A stretch of 64,000 nucleotides of DNA, taken from NCBI RefSeq assembly GCF_025717515.1, contig NZ_JAJIRN010000002.1, positions 186,001 to 250,000 of the forward strand, written 5' to 3'. Of this stretch, positions 1 through 8,653 are shown in pieces. The first letter of the stretch is position 1; every line of letters starts with the position of its first letter. The notes under the pieces were generated by a model. The model was given only the letters and a program-made list of their open reading frames with translations. It had not been told where the DNA came from and made no database searches. A program made the position numbers and the translations under genes. This stretch comes from Roseateles oligotrophus. Its GTDB lineage: Bacteria > Pseudomonadota > Gammaproteobacteria > Burkholderiales > Burkholderiaceae_C.

Positions 1-320
1 TGCTCTTCAATCACGTGGGCCGAGAACGGGGTCAGGTCTTGCCCTGGCAACAACATCAATTCACGCGCCTTGCGCAAGCCCGCCTGGGTCCAGGCCTGGG
101 GCTTCGCGTGATGCTCTTTCGTCCAGCCCAGACTGAAATCCAGTCTGTCGCGCAGCTGTTGGTGGAAAACCGGCAACTGGCTTTCAGGGGCGAGCAATCC
201 AGGGTTCTGAAAATTGGCCTGGGCCAGGCCGCTTTGAAGCAGGGCTAACGAGGGCAAGGCCAGGGCCGCTGATCGCCAAAGACGCAAGATCTGACCCTTC
301 CCTGCGTTAAAACTACACAT
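1..320 (-). CDS. Secreted hydrolase, N-terminal part (acetylesterase-like?), runs off the left edge
   Basis: The reading frame is open from an ATG at 320 to the left edge, so only about 106 residues are seen. A purine-rich stretch (GAGGGCGG) sits about 8 nt before this ATG. Residues 1-35 look like a Sec signal peptide: a basic start, then a hydrophobic Ala/Leu core ending SGLAQA before NFQNPG. The mature start contains a segment [11 protein letters not shown] followed by W-rich helical sequence and [10 protein letters not shown], which reminds me of the N-terminus of secreted acetylxylan-esterase/dienelactone-hydrolase-like enzymes. No catalytic residues are in view. A carbohydrate esterase would fit the pectin genes downstream, but the family call is weak. 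It is divergent from the chemotaxis receptor gene. Confidence 0.5.
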   Translation of the reverse strand, partial: MCSFNAGKGQILRLWRSAALALPSLALLQSGLAQANFQNPGLLAPESQLPVFHQQLRDRLDFSLGWTKEHHAKPQAWTQAGLRKARELMLLPGQDLTPFSAHVIEE

Positions 321-493
321 GCTTGGCCGCCCTCATGTTTCCACCCAAATTTGCCTTCTCCATCAAGCCTGTCTGGCGCTATGCTGGCGCGAGCATACCG
401 TGGGCTCGTCCGGTAAGAAGAACCGTGGCAAGAGCGGATTGTTCGAACACAAAAAAATGCGTCATCACGGCGCTGATGAGAACGGAGACTGAC

Positions 494-2053
494 ATGGGAT
501 CTGGCAGCAATATCAAAATCGGTACCCGCTTAGGTTTGGCGTTTAGCGCGGTGCTGTTGATCACGGCTTTGATTGCGGGCATTGGCGTCTGGCGACTCGG
601 CACACTCAAGGCCGCAGCCCATGACTTGGCCACCACCGAGATGGACCGCAGCACCTTGGCCGCGCGCTGGTCGGCCAATATCAACTTGAACTGGGTGCGC
701 ACCTCGGCCGCCTTGTTTGCCAGCGACGCCGCTTATGTCAAGGCCTTGCAAGCCGACATGGAAACCACCTCCAAGCTGATAGGCGAGACTCAAAAGCAGT
801 TGGAGCCCTTGATTACCGACGCCAAGGGCAAAGACTTGCTGGCCGAAATCAGCAAGGCGCGCGAGGTGTACCGCGGGCCACGCAGCGAATTGATGAAAAA
901 GAAACTGGCGGGTGAAGATGTGGCCGAAACGGTCAAGTCAACTTTGCAACCCTTGGCGACTACCTATTTGGCCGCACTCGACAAGCTCGATCAGCATATG
1001 GATCAGATGCTGAGCAAGAGCCAGGCCGAAACCAATGCCGTCGCGCAGGCCGGCCAATGGATCTTGGGTCTGGGTGCAGTTTTGTCCTTGGGCCTGGGTC
1101 TACTGTTTGCCCTTTTTTCAACAAGATCGATCACGCGCCCGATCAGCCAAGCGGTATCTTCGGCTCAAGCGATCAGCGACGGCGACCTGTCCGTCAGCAT
1201 TGCCGCGCAGGGCAGTGACGAGTCCGCGCAGATGCTGCAAGCGCTGCTGGCCATGCGAGATAAATTGGCCCATATCGTCGGCGAGGTCAGGGAAAACGCC
1301 GAAGGCGTCTCCACCGCCAGCGCCGAGATTGCGCAGGGCAATCATGATTTGAGTGCGCGCACCGAGATGCAGGCCAGCGCCATCCAGCAGACGGCGGCGT
1401 CGATGGAAGAGTTGAGCGCCACCGTCAAGCAAAACGCCGAGAACGCGCGCCAAGCCAACCAGATGGCGGCAACGGCGTCCAGCGTAGCCATCAAGGCCGG
1501 CGATGTGGTGAACGAAGTGGTCGAGACGATGAAGGGCATCAACGACAGCTCCAAGCGCATCGCCGACATCATCAGCGTGATCGACGGCATCGCCTTCCAG
1601 ACCAATATCCTGGCGCTCAATGCCGCCGTCGAGGCGGCGCGGGCCGGCGAGCAAGGGCGCGGCTTTGCGGTGGTGGCGTCCGAGGTGCGCAGCCTGGCGG
1701 GGCGTTCGGCCGAGGCCGCCAAGGAGATCAAGTCCTTGATCAGCACCAGCGTCGAGCGGGTCGAGCTGGGCAGCAGCTTGGTCGACCGGGCAGGTGTGAC
1801 GATGACCGAGGTGGTGGCCTCGATCCAAAAAGTTACCCACATCATGGGCGAGATCAGCGCCGCCAGCAGCGAGCAAAGCTCGGGCGTCGCGCAGATCGGC
1901 GGTGCGGTACAACAAATGGATCAAGTGACCCAACAGAACTCCGCCTTGGTCGAAGAGATGGCCGCAGCGGCTAGCAGCTTGCGCACCCAAGCTCGAGCCT
2001 TGGTTCAGGTGATGGAATTTTTCAAGTTGGCGGACAGGCGCGGTAAACGCTGA
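494..2053 (+). CDS. Methyl-accepting chemotaxis protein (4HB-HAMP-MA type)
   Basis: A 519-residue transmembrane chemoreceptor. A membrane segment lies near residues 12-34 ([19 protein letters not shown]), followed by a helical periplasmic domain of about 150 residues (four-helix-bundle type), a second membrane segment near 192-212, a HAMP linker ([12 protein letters not shown]) and the long cytoplasmic signalling coiled coil. The kinase-contacting hairpin tip [20 protein letters not shown] is conserved around residues 379-400. I chose ATG 494 because GGAG lies just before it and the membrane segment starts right after; a longer frame back to 323 would add an unlikely leader. No C-terminal receptor-methylase pentapeptide (NWETF-like) is visible. 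No che genes are nearby; the ligand is unknown, although the adjoining pectin genes make a uronate plausible. Confidence 0.93.
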   Translation: MGSGSNIKIGTRLGLAFSAVLLITALIAGIGVWRLGTLKAAAHDLATTEMDRSTLAARWSANINLNWVRTSAALFASDAAYVKALQADMETTSKLIGETQKQLEPLITDAKGKDLLAEISKAREVYRGPRSELMKKKLAGEDVAETVKSTLQPLATTYLAALDKLDQHMDQMLSKSQAETNAVAQAGQWILGLGAVLSLGLGLLFALFSTRSITRPISQAVSSAQAISDGDLSVSIAAQGSDESAQMLQALLAMRDKLAHIVGEVRENAEGVSTASAEIAQGNHDLSARTEMQASAIQQTAASMEELSATVKQNAENARQANQMAATASSVAIKAGDVVNEVVETMKGINDSSKRIADIISVIDGIAFQTNILALNAAVEAARAGEQGRGFAVVASEVRSLAGRSAEAAKEIKSLISTSVERVELGSSLVDRAGVTMTEVVASIQKVTHIMGEISAASSEQSSGVAQIGGAVQQMDQVTQQNSALVEEMAAAASSLRTQARALVQVMEFFKLADRRGKR

Positions 2054-2062
2054 GCATTGCCC

Positions 2063-4909
2063 ATGCGCACACCACGGCCCATCAGGCTTGCTGGCGCGGC
2101 TTGGTTCGCTGGTTTTTTGGGGCCCATGCTGAAGGTTTTGTTGCTTGCTTTCTGGCTCGTTGGCGTGGCCAAGGCTGACACGCAGCCCACCCAACAAACG
2201 AGCGAGTCAGCGCCTGCCGCGAGAATCATGCTGCTGGTGTCCTACCACGCCGGTATGGCCTGGAGCGACGAGCAAGTCGCCGGCTTGCGCAGCGAACTGG
2301 CCCGCTATGACCGGCCCATCAAGCTGAGTCTGGACTTTCTTGATGCCAAGAATGTGCAGCCGCTGCCAGGCTATCTCGAAAAAATAGAAGACCTGCTGCT
2401 GACCAAGTACGGCCTCTCGCCGCCGCGCCTGCTGCTGGCCACAGATGATGATGCGCTGGACTTCGCGCTGCGCCTACGGTCCCGCCATTTCCCGGCTGTG
2501 CCGATATTGTTCTCCGGCGTCTCGGGCAGTCGCCGAGCGAGCCTGCAGGCTGAGGGCAATATCAGCGGTGTGTTCGATGACGCCGACGAGAGCCAAAACC
2601 TCGCCTTGATGTTGCGCTTGCTGCCAAGAACCAAACGGGTTGTGATCGTGCATGACCAAAGCCGCACCAGCCTAGCCCAAGTGGCCAGCCTCGCGCCTGC
2701 CTTGGCCTTGCATCCGCGTCTTCAGGTCGAACATCTGACGCGGATGTCGGTACAGGAGGTGCAGGCCCATTTGCGGGCATTGAGCGAGACAGATCTTGTG
2801 CTGGCCCTGCCCTTCAATCTCGACGCCCAGGGCCGCGTCATCAGCCATGAAGAAGCCAGTGAACTCTGGGCCGCAGCGGCGGCGGCCCCATTGGCGGTCA
2901 CGCGTGACGTCAGCATGCGACCGGGTGTATTGGGTGGCTATCTGATCACCGGGCGCCAGCAAGGGGAGGTTCTGGGCCGCCTGGCCCTACAGGTTCTGCA
3001 AGATCAGCGTGCGGATGACCTGCCCATGTTGGCCGGCCTGGGCGAGCCGACTTTCGAGCACCAGCAATTGCGTCGCTGGGGTATAGACGCTGCGGCCCTG
3101 CCCAGCAATGCCGTGGTGCTGCATCGCCCAGCCGATTGGTGGGCCGATCTGCGGCCCTATCTGGGCTGGCTGCTGAGCCTGTTTGGCAGCTTGTTGGTCA
3201 TCATCGCGCTCTTGGTCAACGGAATTCGACTGCGCCACCGTTCGGAGCAGGCATTGCGGCAAAGCACGCAGAATTATCTGGCGCTGTTCAACGGCAGCAG
3301 CGACGCCATCCTGGTGCGCGACGGTAAAAGCCTGGCCATCGTCGATGTCAATCCGCGCTTTTGCAGCCTCTATGGTTATAGCCCGGCCGAAGCCCTTTTG
3401 CTCAGCGCGTCGCAGCTCAGCGACGAGGCCAATCTCTACACCGGGGAGATGATTACAGAGCGAATCAACAAGGCCAGAACCGAAGGACCACAGTTTTTTG
3501 AGTGGCGTTCGCGCCGAAGAGATGGCAGCCATTTTTGGGCCGATGTGTCGCTGACCTCGTTCAAATTGCCGAAGGGCGAACGCATTATCTCCACGGTACG
3601 CGATATTTCCGATCGCAAACAGTTGGAAACCCAGGCGCAGGCCTTCCAGCACCAAGTCAAGCAGATCTTTCAAAACCTGCCGGTGGCGGTATTTGTCATC
3701 GACGCGCAGCACCGAGTGACCTTCTGGAATGAGCAGATGACGCGCTTGTCCGGAGTCGCGGCGAAAGACATCATTGGCAGTCAAGAAGCTTGGCGCGGCA
3801 TCTACCCCACGGCCCGGCCTTGCCTGGTTGATGCGGTGGTGGATGGCTTGGGCGTCGAAAACCTGACTCAACTCTACGGTGACCAACTCCGCAGCAGCGA
3901 TGAAGTGCTTGGGGCCATGGAAGGGGAGTCCTATGTTCCCGCGCTGGGCGAACGCCCCGAGCTTTGGCTGCGCTTTTGCGCGGCGCCTTTGCGTGACGAA
4001 CAGGGTCAGGTGGTCGGGGCTATTGAAACCGTGATCGATGTGACGGCGCTCAAACGCACGCAAGAAAGCCTGCTCATGCTGAATCAACAGTTGGAGGCCC
4101 GCGTAGAGGCGCGCAGCCAGGAGCTTGAATTAGCCATGGAACAACTGCTGCAGGCCGACAAGATGGCCGCGCTGGGCAGTTTGGTCGCCGGCGTGGCGCA
4201 TGAGCTGAATACGCCGCTTGGCAATGTGCTGACCGTCGCCACGACGATTGCAGACGCCAGCAAAACTTTTGGTCAAGAACTGCTCGGCGGCCGCCTGCGC
4301 CGCGCCGAGGTTCAGGCCAGCTTGGACCAATTGCATGATGCCAGCTTGCTGATCGAGCGCAACGCCAAGCGCGCGGCCAAGCTGGTGGCCGATTTCAAGC
4401 AAATCGCGGTGGATCAAAGCAGCACACACCGGCGTGAATTTGCCCTGCGAGACCTGGTCAATGACACCTTGTCGATGCTGAGCAGCAGCCACCTGCTGGG
4501 CCAGGTGCAGGTTCAAGTCGATATCGACCCTGGCATTCACCTGCATAGTTTCCCCGGGCCGCTGGAACAAATCCTCGGACATCTGCTGACAAACTCGATC
4601 AAGCATGGCTTTGAAGCACAGGCCGAGGGCCGCATCACCATTCAAGCGCAAGCCCAGGGCTCCGCCGTCTCCATCAGTTATGCCGACGACGGATGCGGCA
4701 TCGAGTCAGCCGCGCTGCGACATCTTTTCGAGCCCTTCTACACGACGAGGTTTGGCCAGGGCGGCAGCGGCCTGGGCCTCTACATCGTCTACAACCTTGT
4801 CACCAGCGCCTTGGGCGGCAGCATCGAAGTCAGCAGCAAGCCAGGGTTTGGATGCCGCTTTGACCTGAATCTGCCGCTGTATATGGAATCGCGCTCGAGC
4901 GGGATCTAG
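2063..4909 (+). CDS. Orphan sensor histidine kinase with ABC-type periplasmic binding domain and PAS domains
   Basis: A 948-residue membrane sensor kinase. A signal/anchor segment (about 10-35) precedes a periplasmic region of about 320 residues that resembles the ABC_sub_bind type 1 binding fold (ARIMLLVSYHAGMAWSD; LLATDDDALDFALRLR; VPILFSGVSGSRR). A membrane helix follows near 370-390, then a PAS domain (about 405-520; NYLALFNGSSDAILVRDGK), a second PAS (about 535-665), a short coiled coil, and a HisKA domain with H-box GVAHELNTPLGN (His near 713). The ATPase has an N-box (LLTNSIKHGFE), G1 (YADDGCGIE) and G2 (GGSGLGLYIV). It starts 10 bases after the chemoreceptor stop, so it is probably cotranscribed. 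A TTG at 2057 is an alternative start. No response regulator is in the window. Confidence 0.9.
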   Translation: MRTPRPIRLAGAAWFAGFLGPMLKVLLLAFWLVGVAKADTQPTQQTSESAPAARIMLLVSYHAGMAWSDEQVAGLRSELARYDRPIKLSLDFLDAKNVQPLPGYLEKIEDLLLTKYGLSPPRLLLATDDDALDFALRLRSRHFPAVPILFSGVSGSRRASLQAEGNISGVFDDADESQNLALMLRLLPRTKRVVIVHDQSRTSLAQVASLAPALALHPRLQVEHLTRMSVQEVQAHLRALSETDLVLALPFNLDAQGRVISHEEASELWAAAAAAPLAVTRDVSMRPGVLGGYLITGRQQGEVLGRLALQVLQDQRADDLPMLAGLGEPTFEHQQLRRWGIDAAALPSNAVVLHRPADWWADLRPYLGWLLSLFGSLLVIIALLVNGIRLRHRSEQALRQSTQNYLALFNGSSDAILVRDGKSLAIVDVNPRFCSLYGYSPAEALLLSASQLSDEANLYTGEMITERINKARTEGPQFFEWRSRRRDGSHFWADVSLTSFKLPKGERIISTVRDISDRKQLETQAQAFQHQVKQIFQNLPVAVFVIDAQHRVTFWNEQMTRLSGVAAKDIIGSQEAWRGIYPTARPCLVDAVVDGLGVENLTQLYGDQLRSSDEVLGAMEGESYVPALGERPELWLRFCAAPLRDEQGQVVGAIETVIDVTALKRTQESLLMLNQQLEARVEARSQELELAMEQLLQADKMAALGSLVAGVAHELNTPLGNVLTVATTIADASKTFGQELLGGRLRRAEVQASLDQLHDASLLIERNAKRAAKLVADFKQIAVDQSSTHRREFALRDLVNDTLSMLSSSHLLGQVQVQVDIDPGIHLHSFPGPLEQILGHLLTNSIKHGFEAQAEGRITIQAQAQGSAVSISYADDGCGIESAALRHLFEPFYTTRFGQGGSGLGLYIVYNLVTSALGGSIEVSSKPGFGCRFDLNLPLYMESRSSGI

Positions 4910-4924
4910 CCGCTCGGCCAATGG

Positions 4925-4954
4925 AATGCCGGCAAGCTGAGTTTCGCCGGCATT
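4925..4954 (+). terminator. Hairpin after the sensor kinase gene
   Basis: An inverted repeat AATGCCGGC / GCCGGCATT (9 bp stem, 12 nt loop) lies 15 bases after the kinase stop codon, followed by only a short T stretch (TTTG). It is a plausible weak terminator or RNA-stabilising hairpin; the lack of a real T-run keeps confidence low. Confidence 0.4.
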
Positions 4955-5028
4955 TGTGCGATGCCTAAGCCCAACAGAGGCGGCTTGCTGCTACTTGATC
5001 TGCTGACCCTCGGGCACAATGCCCGCCG

Positions 5029-5541
5029 ATGCCGCAACTCCCGATCACCAACCCTTTCGAGACCGCTCAGCTTTTTGGTTATGCGGCCTTCGGCCTCGGC
5101 GTGGCCTGCTTTGCGCAGACCGACGACAGACGTTTCAAGATCTTCATGGCCTTGGAGTGCTTGAGCTACGCCCTGCACTTCAGCCTGCTGGGCCAGCCCA
5201 CCGCGGTAGCCAGCAGCCTGGTTTCGCTGAGCCGCTCGGTGGCGGCGATTCGCAGCCGCTCACCTTGGGTCGCAGGGTTCTTCATTGCACTCAGTCTGGG
5301 TCTGGGCGCCTGGCTGCAAACCGGATGGCAATCGCTGCTGCCGATCGCCGCATCTTGCATAGGCACGACAGCACTGTTTTTTCTCAAAGGTATGCAGATG
5401 CGTTTGCTGATGCTGGTGGGCACGCTGCTCTGGCTTGCCAACAACTTAATTGTCGGCTCGATTGGCGGCAGCTTGCTGGAGGCGACCATCGCTGCGACCA
5501 ATATCATGACCCTGCTGCGACTGCAGCGGCGCACAGCATGA
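5029..5541 (+). CDS. YgjV family inner membrane protein
   Basis: A 170-residue protein, almost entirely hydrophobic, with about five to six predicted membrane helices. Sequence features such as ETAQLFGYAAFGLGVACFAQ, MALECLSYALHFSLLGQ and TALFFLKGMQMRLLMLVGT match the Imp-YgjV family of small inner membrane proteins, whose biochemical role is not established. Its last 96 bases overlap, tail to tail, the end of the PL10 pectate lyase gene on the other strand, so the two transcripts would be antisense at their 3' ends. There is no evident functional link to its neighbours. Confidence 0.8.
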   Translation: MPQLPITNPFETAQLFGYAAFGLGVACFAQTDDRRFKIFMALECLSYALHFSLLGQPTAVASSLVSLSRSVAAIRSRSPWVAGFFIALSLGLGAWLQTGWQSLLPIAASCIGTTALFFLKGMQMRLLMLVGTLLWLANNLIVGSIGGSLLEATIAATNIMTLLRLQRRTA

Positions 5542-6843
5542 CTTCAGCCACTCGGCATAAGCCGCCAGCGCCTTGGCCGGCCCCGTGCCGTACCAGGCGT
5601 AGCCATTGCGGCGCTCCAGGCTGATGTCGTCGACATCGTCATGCAGGCTCTTGTCACGGTCACCGAACACCGGCTTCAAGGTCTGAATGTCGTAGTAGCG
5701 TGCCCAGAGCTGAGCGGCGCCGGCGCGTGGGCGCAAGCGGCGGCCCTGCGCTTCGTCAACCTTGCCCCACACCATGCCCTCAATGGCCAGCGCACGCAAG
5801 GCGGCAACGCCGGCCTCGACGGCCTGAACCACGGCCGGCGACGGTTGCGGCAAGCTCATCAAGTAAATCAATACCTGTGCGCTCTCTGCGCTGCTCAAGG
5901 CAGCGGGCTCATAGTTGCGAGCAGACACCGGCGCCAAGCTCAGGGCATCGTATTGCTGCGCCCACAGCAGCTTGCGGCCCTGCGCGCTAACTTGCGTCGC
6001 CAACAGACTCTCGATTGCACGGCGCTCCGCCAGCGCAGCTTGCTCTTGCACGCGCTTGGGCAGACCATGAAACCCCTGCTCGCCGCGCGCCACCACGCCC
6101 ATCAACTCGGCCACCGCAACCATGGCGTTGTCGTTCAAAGTGATGGCGTCGTGATAACCCCCTTGCAAGGGCCAGACTTGTGGCCAGGCGCCGTTTGGGA
6201 ACTGGGCCTTGAACACATAGTCCAGGCCCTTGAGCAAGCTTTGTCGAAAGACTGCTGCTTGCTCCGGCGGCAATTGCGCCATGACCTTGGCAAGAAAGCG
6301 AATTTCGGTCACCGTAGCATCGTTGTCGATGGTGCCTACATAGCTCCAGTCGGGCTCCAGCGCTTGGTCAAAATCGCCCTGCGCCGGGTGCTTTGAATTG
6401 CTATTGGCCACATAGTCCTGACCCTGCAGGCGTACCGGCCGATCACGCGGCTGGTTCTTGCCCCAGCCGCCGGCGGGTGTTTGAAAGCTGACGATATTGT
6501 TGGCCACGAGCAAGGCCTGGGCCGAGCCGTACCAAGCCACCGGCTGATTCAGCGGCATGCTCTTTTCGCTATTGCCCCCATCGGGGCCGGCTGGCGAGGC
6601 TACTTTGCCCGCACGCTCGGCCGCCAACGCGGCCTTGTCGGCGGCGCGTTGCTGGGCTGAGTGTTCCAGATATTGGCCCCAAGCCCGCCGCAGATCGGCC
6701 GATTCGAGCTCGCCCAGACGTTCGGGCGTCAGCGGCACGACCGGGGCGTTGACGCCAATCACGGCGGATTGAACAGTGGACGCGAGGCCCAGCAACAGCG
6801 CTGCAGCCCAGCGCAAACGGGATGGAGGAAATTTCACGATCAC
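5446..6843 (-). CDS. pelA: Secreted pectate lyase, polysaccharide lyase family 10
   Basis: A 465-residue exported enzyme that cleaves polygalacturonate by beta-elimination. A signal peptide spans about residues 1-27 (LRWAAALLLGLASTVQS). About 100 residues of linker with a helical, Ala/Glu/Lys-rich part follow, then the (alpha/alpha) toroid catalytic domain with hallmark PL10 strings TPAGGWGKN, GTIDNDATVTEIRFLA and QVWPLQGGYHDAITLNDNA. The C-terminus is near RNGYAWYGTGPAKALAAYAEWL, the usual end of the family; about 30 further residues after it are low-similarity tail. It is the last gene of the leftward kdgK operon, 39 bases after the solute-binding protein gene. The 3' end overlaps the convergent ygjV-like gene by 96 bp. 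Confidence 0.92.
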   Translation of the reverse strand: MIVKFPPSRLRWAAALLLGLASTVQSAVIGVNAPVVPLTPERLGELESADLRRAWGQYLEHSAQQRAADKAALAAERAGKVASPAGPDGGNSEKSMPLNQPVAWYGSAQALLVANNIVSFQTPAGGWGKNQPRDRPVRLQGQDYVANSNSKHPAQGDFDQALEPDWSYVGTIDNDATVTEIRFLAKVMAQLPPEQAAVFRQSLLKGLDYVFKAQFPNGAWPQVWPLQGGYHDAITLNDNAMVAVAELMGVVARGEQGFHGLPKRVQEQAALAERRAIESLLATQVSAQGRKLLWAQQYDALSLAPVSARNYEPAALSSAESAQVLIYLMSLPQPSPAVVQAVEAGVAALRALAIEGMVWGKVDEAQGRRLRPRAGAAQLWARYYDIQTLKPVFGDRDKSLHDDVDDISLERRNGYAWYGTGPAKALAAYAEWLKSCCAPLQSQQGHDIGRSDGRLQQAAANRADN

Positions 6844-6882
6844 TGCTGTTCACTTTCCTTTGGGGTGACTGCAACGCATCGC

Positions 6883-7791
6883 CTAATGCGAAACGTCATT
6901 CAAATCGAGGTCATACTTCTTGAAATCAAAGTCAATGCCGGTCACCGCTGAATTACTCAGTTTGAACACCCGGCGCTTGCGCGGCTCAGCCGCTTCAATG
7001 CTCTGGCGGAAATGCAGCTTGAACAAGCTCAACAGCGAACCATCGGCATAGGCCCGTTTGAGCCCTAACTCCACACGCTGACGGGCTGACTGATTGTCTT
7101 TGTGGGTATAGAAAAACTGTGGCATCGCATAGCTCAGCATGAAGCTGTGGTCCAGCACCAGCTCGGGATGGGCTTGCATTTCTCCCGCCACATCATTGAT
7201 GCCGCGGCACAGCAAATCGAACCTGTCTTTGTTGAGCATGGCGAACAGGCTTTCATAGGAAGGCACCTCTGCAACTTCGAAGCCATTGCTGCGCAGCACA
7301 TTCACGTCTTGCCAACCCGCTCCCTGGCCGATGCTGAATTTCTTGAGCTCAACCACGTTGTCAATCTTGGCCACTGCCGCGCGCGCGGCCGGCGCGGTAA
7401 AACAGACGCGGTAGCCGACAACGCCCAGATGCAAAGGGAAGCGCACATAGTCGAGGCCGTCCTTACCAAAGGCCTCATCAAAGGACAAGACCGCAAAGAA
7501 GTTGGGGTGCACATTGCTCTTGGCGACCCGGATATTGCGCACCTTGTTCATACGGTCCTGGTGTTCGAAGCGGTAGCCGCCATGGCTGGCCACCGTCTTG
7601 TCGAGCGCCAAGCGCAACAAGTCGGTCGTGTAGTCGAGCCGTCGATCGTTATCGCTCTCTGGCGAACGATAGCTGACCACCAGATCGTCCGCATGGACTG
7701 GGCTCAAGGTTGCCAGCACCAGCATCAGCAGCGACGAACGGAGCCACCTGCCGGCAATCACAAACAAATCAAGGCCCCGCCTCTCAGACAT
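6883..7791 (-). CDS. Periplasmic solute-binding protein, type 2 fold (SBP_bac_3-like)
   Basis: A 302-residue exported protein: a signal peptide (LRSSLLMLVLATLSPVHA) followed by a two-lobe binding-protein-like sequence (DLVVSYRSPESDNDRRLDYTT; SIGQGAGWQDVNVLRSNGF; YESLFAMLNKDRFDLLCRGI). The pattern is that of stand-alone secreted binding proteins of Burkholderiales and gammaproteobacteria, with no ABC permease or ATPase nearby. Its ATG overlaps the 3' end of the FAH-family gene by 8 bases, so it is translationally coupled within the pectinolytic operon. The ligand could be an oligogalacturonide or uronate, but nothing in the sequence shows it. Alternatively it is a sensor partner rather than a transporter subunit. 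Confidence 0.75.
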   Translation of the reverse strand: MSERRGLDLFVIAGRWLRSSLLMLVLATLSPVHADDLVVSYRSPESDNDRRLDYTTDLLRLALDKTVASHGGYRFEHQDRMNKVRNIRVAKSNVHPNFFAVLSFDEAFGKDGLDYVRFPLHLGVVGYRVCFTAPAARAAVAKIDNVVELKKFSIGQGAGWQDVNVLRSNGFEVAEVPSYESLFAMLNKDRFDLLCRGINDVAGEMQAHPELVLDHSFMLSYAMPQFFYTHKDNQSARQRVELGLKRAYADGSLLSLFKLHFRQSIEAAEPRKRRVFKLSNSAVTGIDFDFKKYDLDLNDVSH

Positions 7792-8653
7792 GCGGCATCA
7801 GCGGATCGCTGGCCGCCACGCAGCGCTGCTCCTGCAGGCCCAGGCCCTGAATGCCCAGACTCATGCGGTCGCCGACCTTGAGGTACCAGGGCTCGGGCTT
7901 CTGGCCCAGACCGACCCCGGGGGGGGTGCCCGTGCTGATCACATCACCGGGCTGCAAGGTCATGAAGCGACTGATATAGCTGACCAGGGCGGCGATGCCG
8001 AACGCCAATTGCCGGGTCGAACTGTTTTGTACCCGCTGGCCATTGACCTCCAACCACAGGGTCAGGTCTTGCGGATCGGCGATTTCATCGGCTGTCACCA
8101 ACCAGGGGCCAATCGGCGCAAAGGTATCGCAGCCCTTGCCCTTGTCCCATTGGCCGCTGCGCTCGAGCTGAAATTCACGCTCAGAAATGTCGTTGACGAT
8201 GGTGTAGCCGGCCACATGGGCCAGCGCCTGCTTTTCGGTGACGTCGCGGGCGGTACTGCCTATCACCACACCCAGCTCGATCTCCCAATCGGTCTTGCGC
8301 GAGCCGCGCGGAATGATCACGTCGTCATAGGGCCCGCAGATCGCGCTGCTGGGCTTCAAGAACAAGACCGGCTCGGGCGGCAAGGCCAGCCCGGCCTCGG
8401 CCGCATGGTCGGCGTAGTTGAGGCCAACGCAGACAATCTTGCCGGTGCCGCCAAAAGGCGTGCCGTAGCGTTCGGACAAAGGCACCAGTGGCAGCTTGTC
8501 CACATCCAGCAGGGCCAAAGCGGCCAAGGTTCGCGGGCTCAGCTGCGCCGGGCCGATATCGCTCAGCAGCATGGACAGGTCGCGGCGTTGGCCGTCCGAA
8601 CCCAACACTCCGGGTTTCTCATGACCGGTTGGACCCCAGCGTAAAAGCTTCAT
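7784..8653 (-). CDS. Fumarylacetoacetate hydrolase (FAH) family protein
   Basis: A 289-residue member of the FAH superfamily (hydrolases, decarboxylases and lyases acting on 2-oxo acids with a bound metal ion). Visible landmarks are GKIVCVGLNYADHAAEAG, PVLFLKPSSAICGP, the metal-binding region DWEIELGVVIG, the TIVNDISEREFQ segment, KGKGCDTFAPIGPW and DVISTGTPPGVGLG. The start ATG 8653 overlaps the stop of the PL1 lyase gene in an ATGA junction; a longer frame upstream is not needed. Inside a pectin operon the likely substrate is a sugar-derived 2-oxo or 2,4-dioxo acid (compare the 2,4-diketo-3-deoxy-L-fuconate hydrolases), but this is inference. Sequence alone does not separate it from ureidoglycolate-lyase-type annotations. 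Confidence 0.85.
   Translation of the reverse strand: MKLLRWGPTGHEKPGVLGSDGQRRDLSMLLSDIGPAQLSPRTLAALALLDVDKLPLVPLSERYGTPFGGTGKIVCVGLNYADHAAEAGLALPPEPVLFLKPSSAICGPYDDVIIPRGSRKTDWEIELGVVIGSTARDVTEKQALAHVAGYTIVNDISEREFQLERSGQWDKGKGCDTFAPIGPWLVTADEIADPQDLTLWLEVNGQRVQNSSTRQLAFGIAALVSYISRFMTLQPGDVISTGTPPGVGLGQKPEPWYLKVGDRMSLGIQGLGLQEQRCVAASDPLMPHV

Noticed and set aside
1118-2197. 359-codon minus-strand frame opposite the chemoreceptor gene
   Set aside because: Mirror of the conserved receptor signalling domain; the plus strand encodes all expected motifs.
2987-4087. 366-codon minus-strand frame opposite the histidine kinase
   Set aside because: Antisense of the PAS region with no start signal or family similarity.
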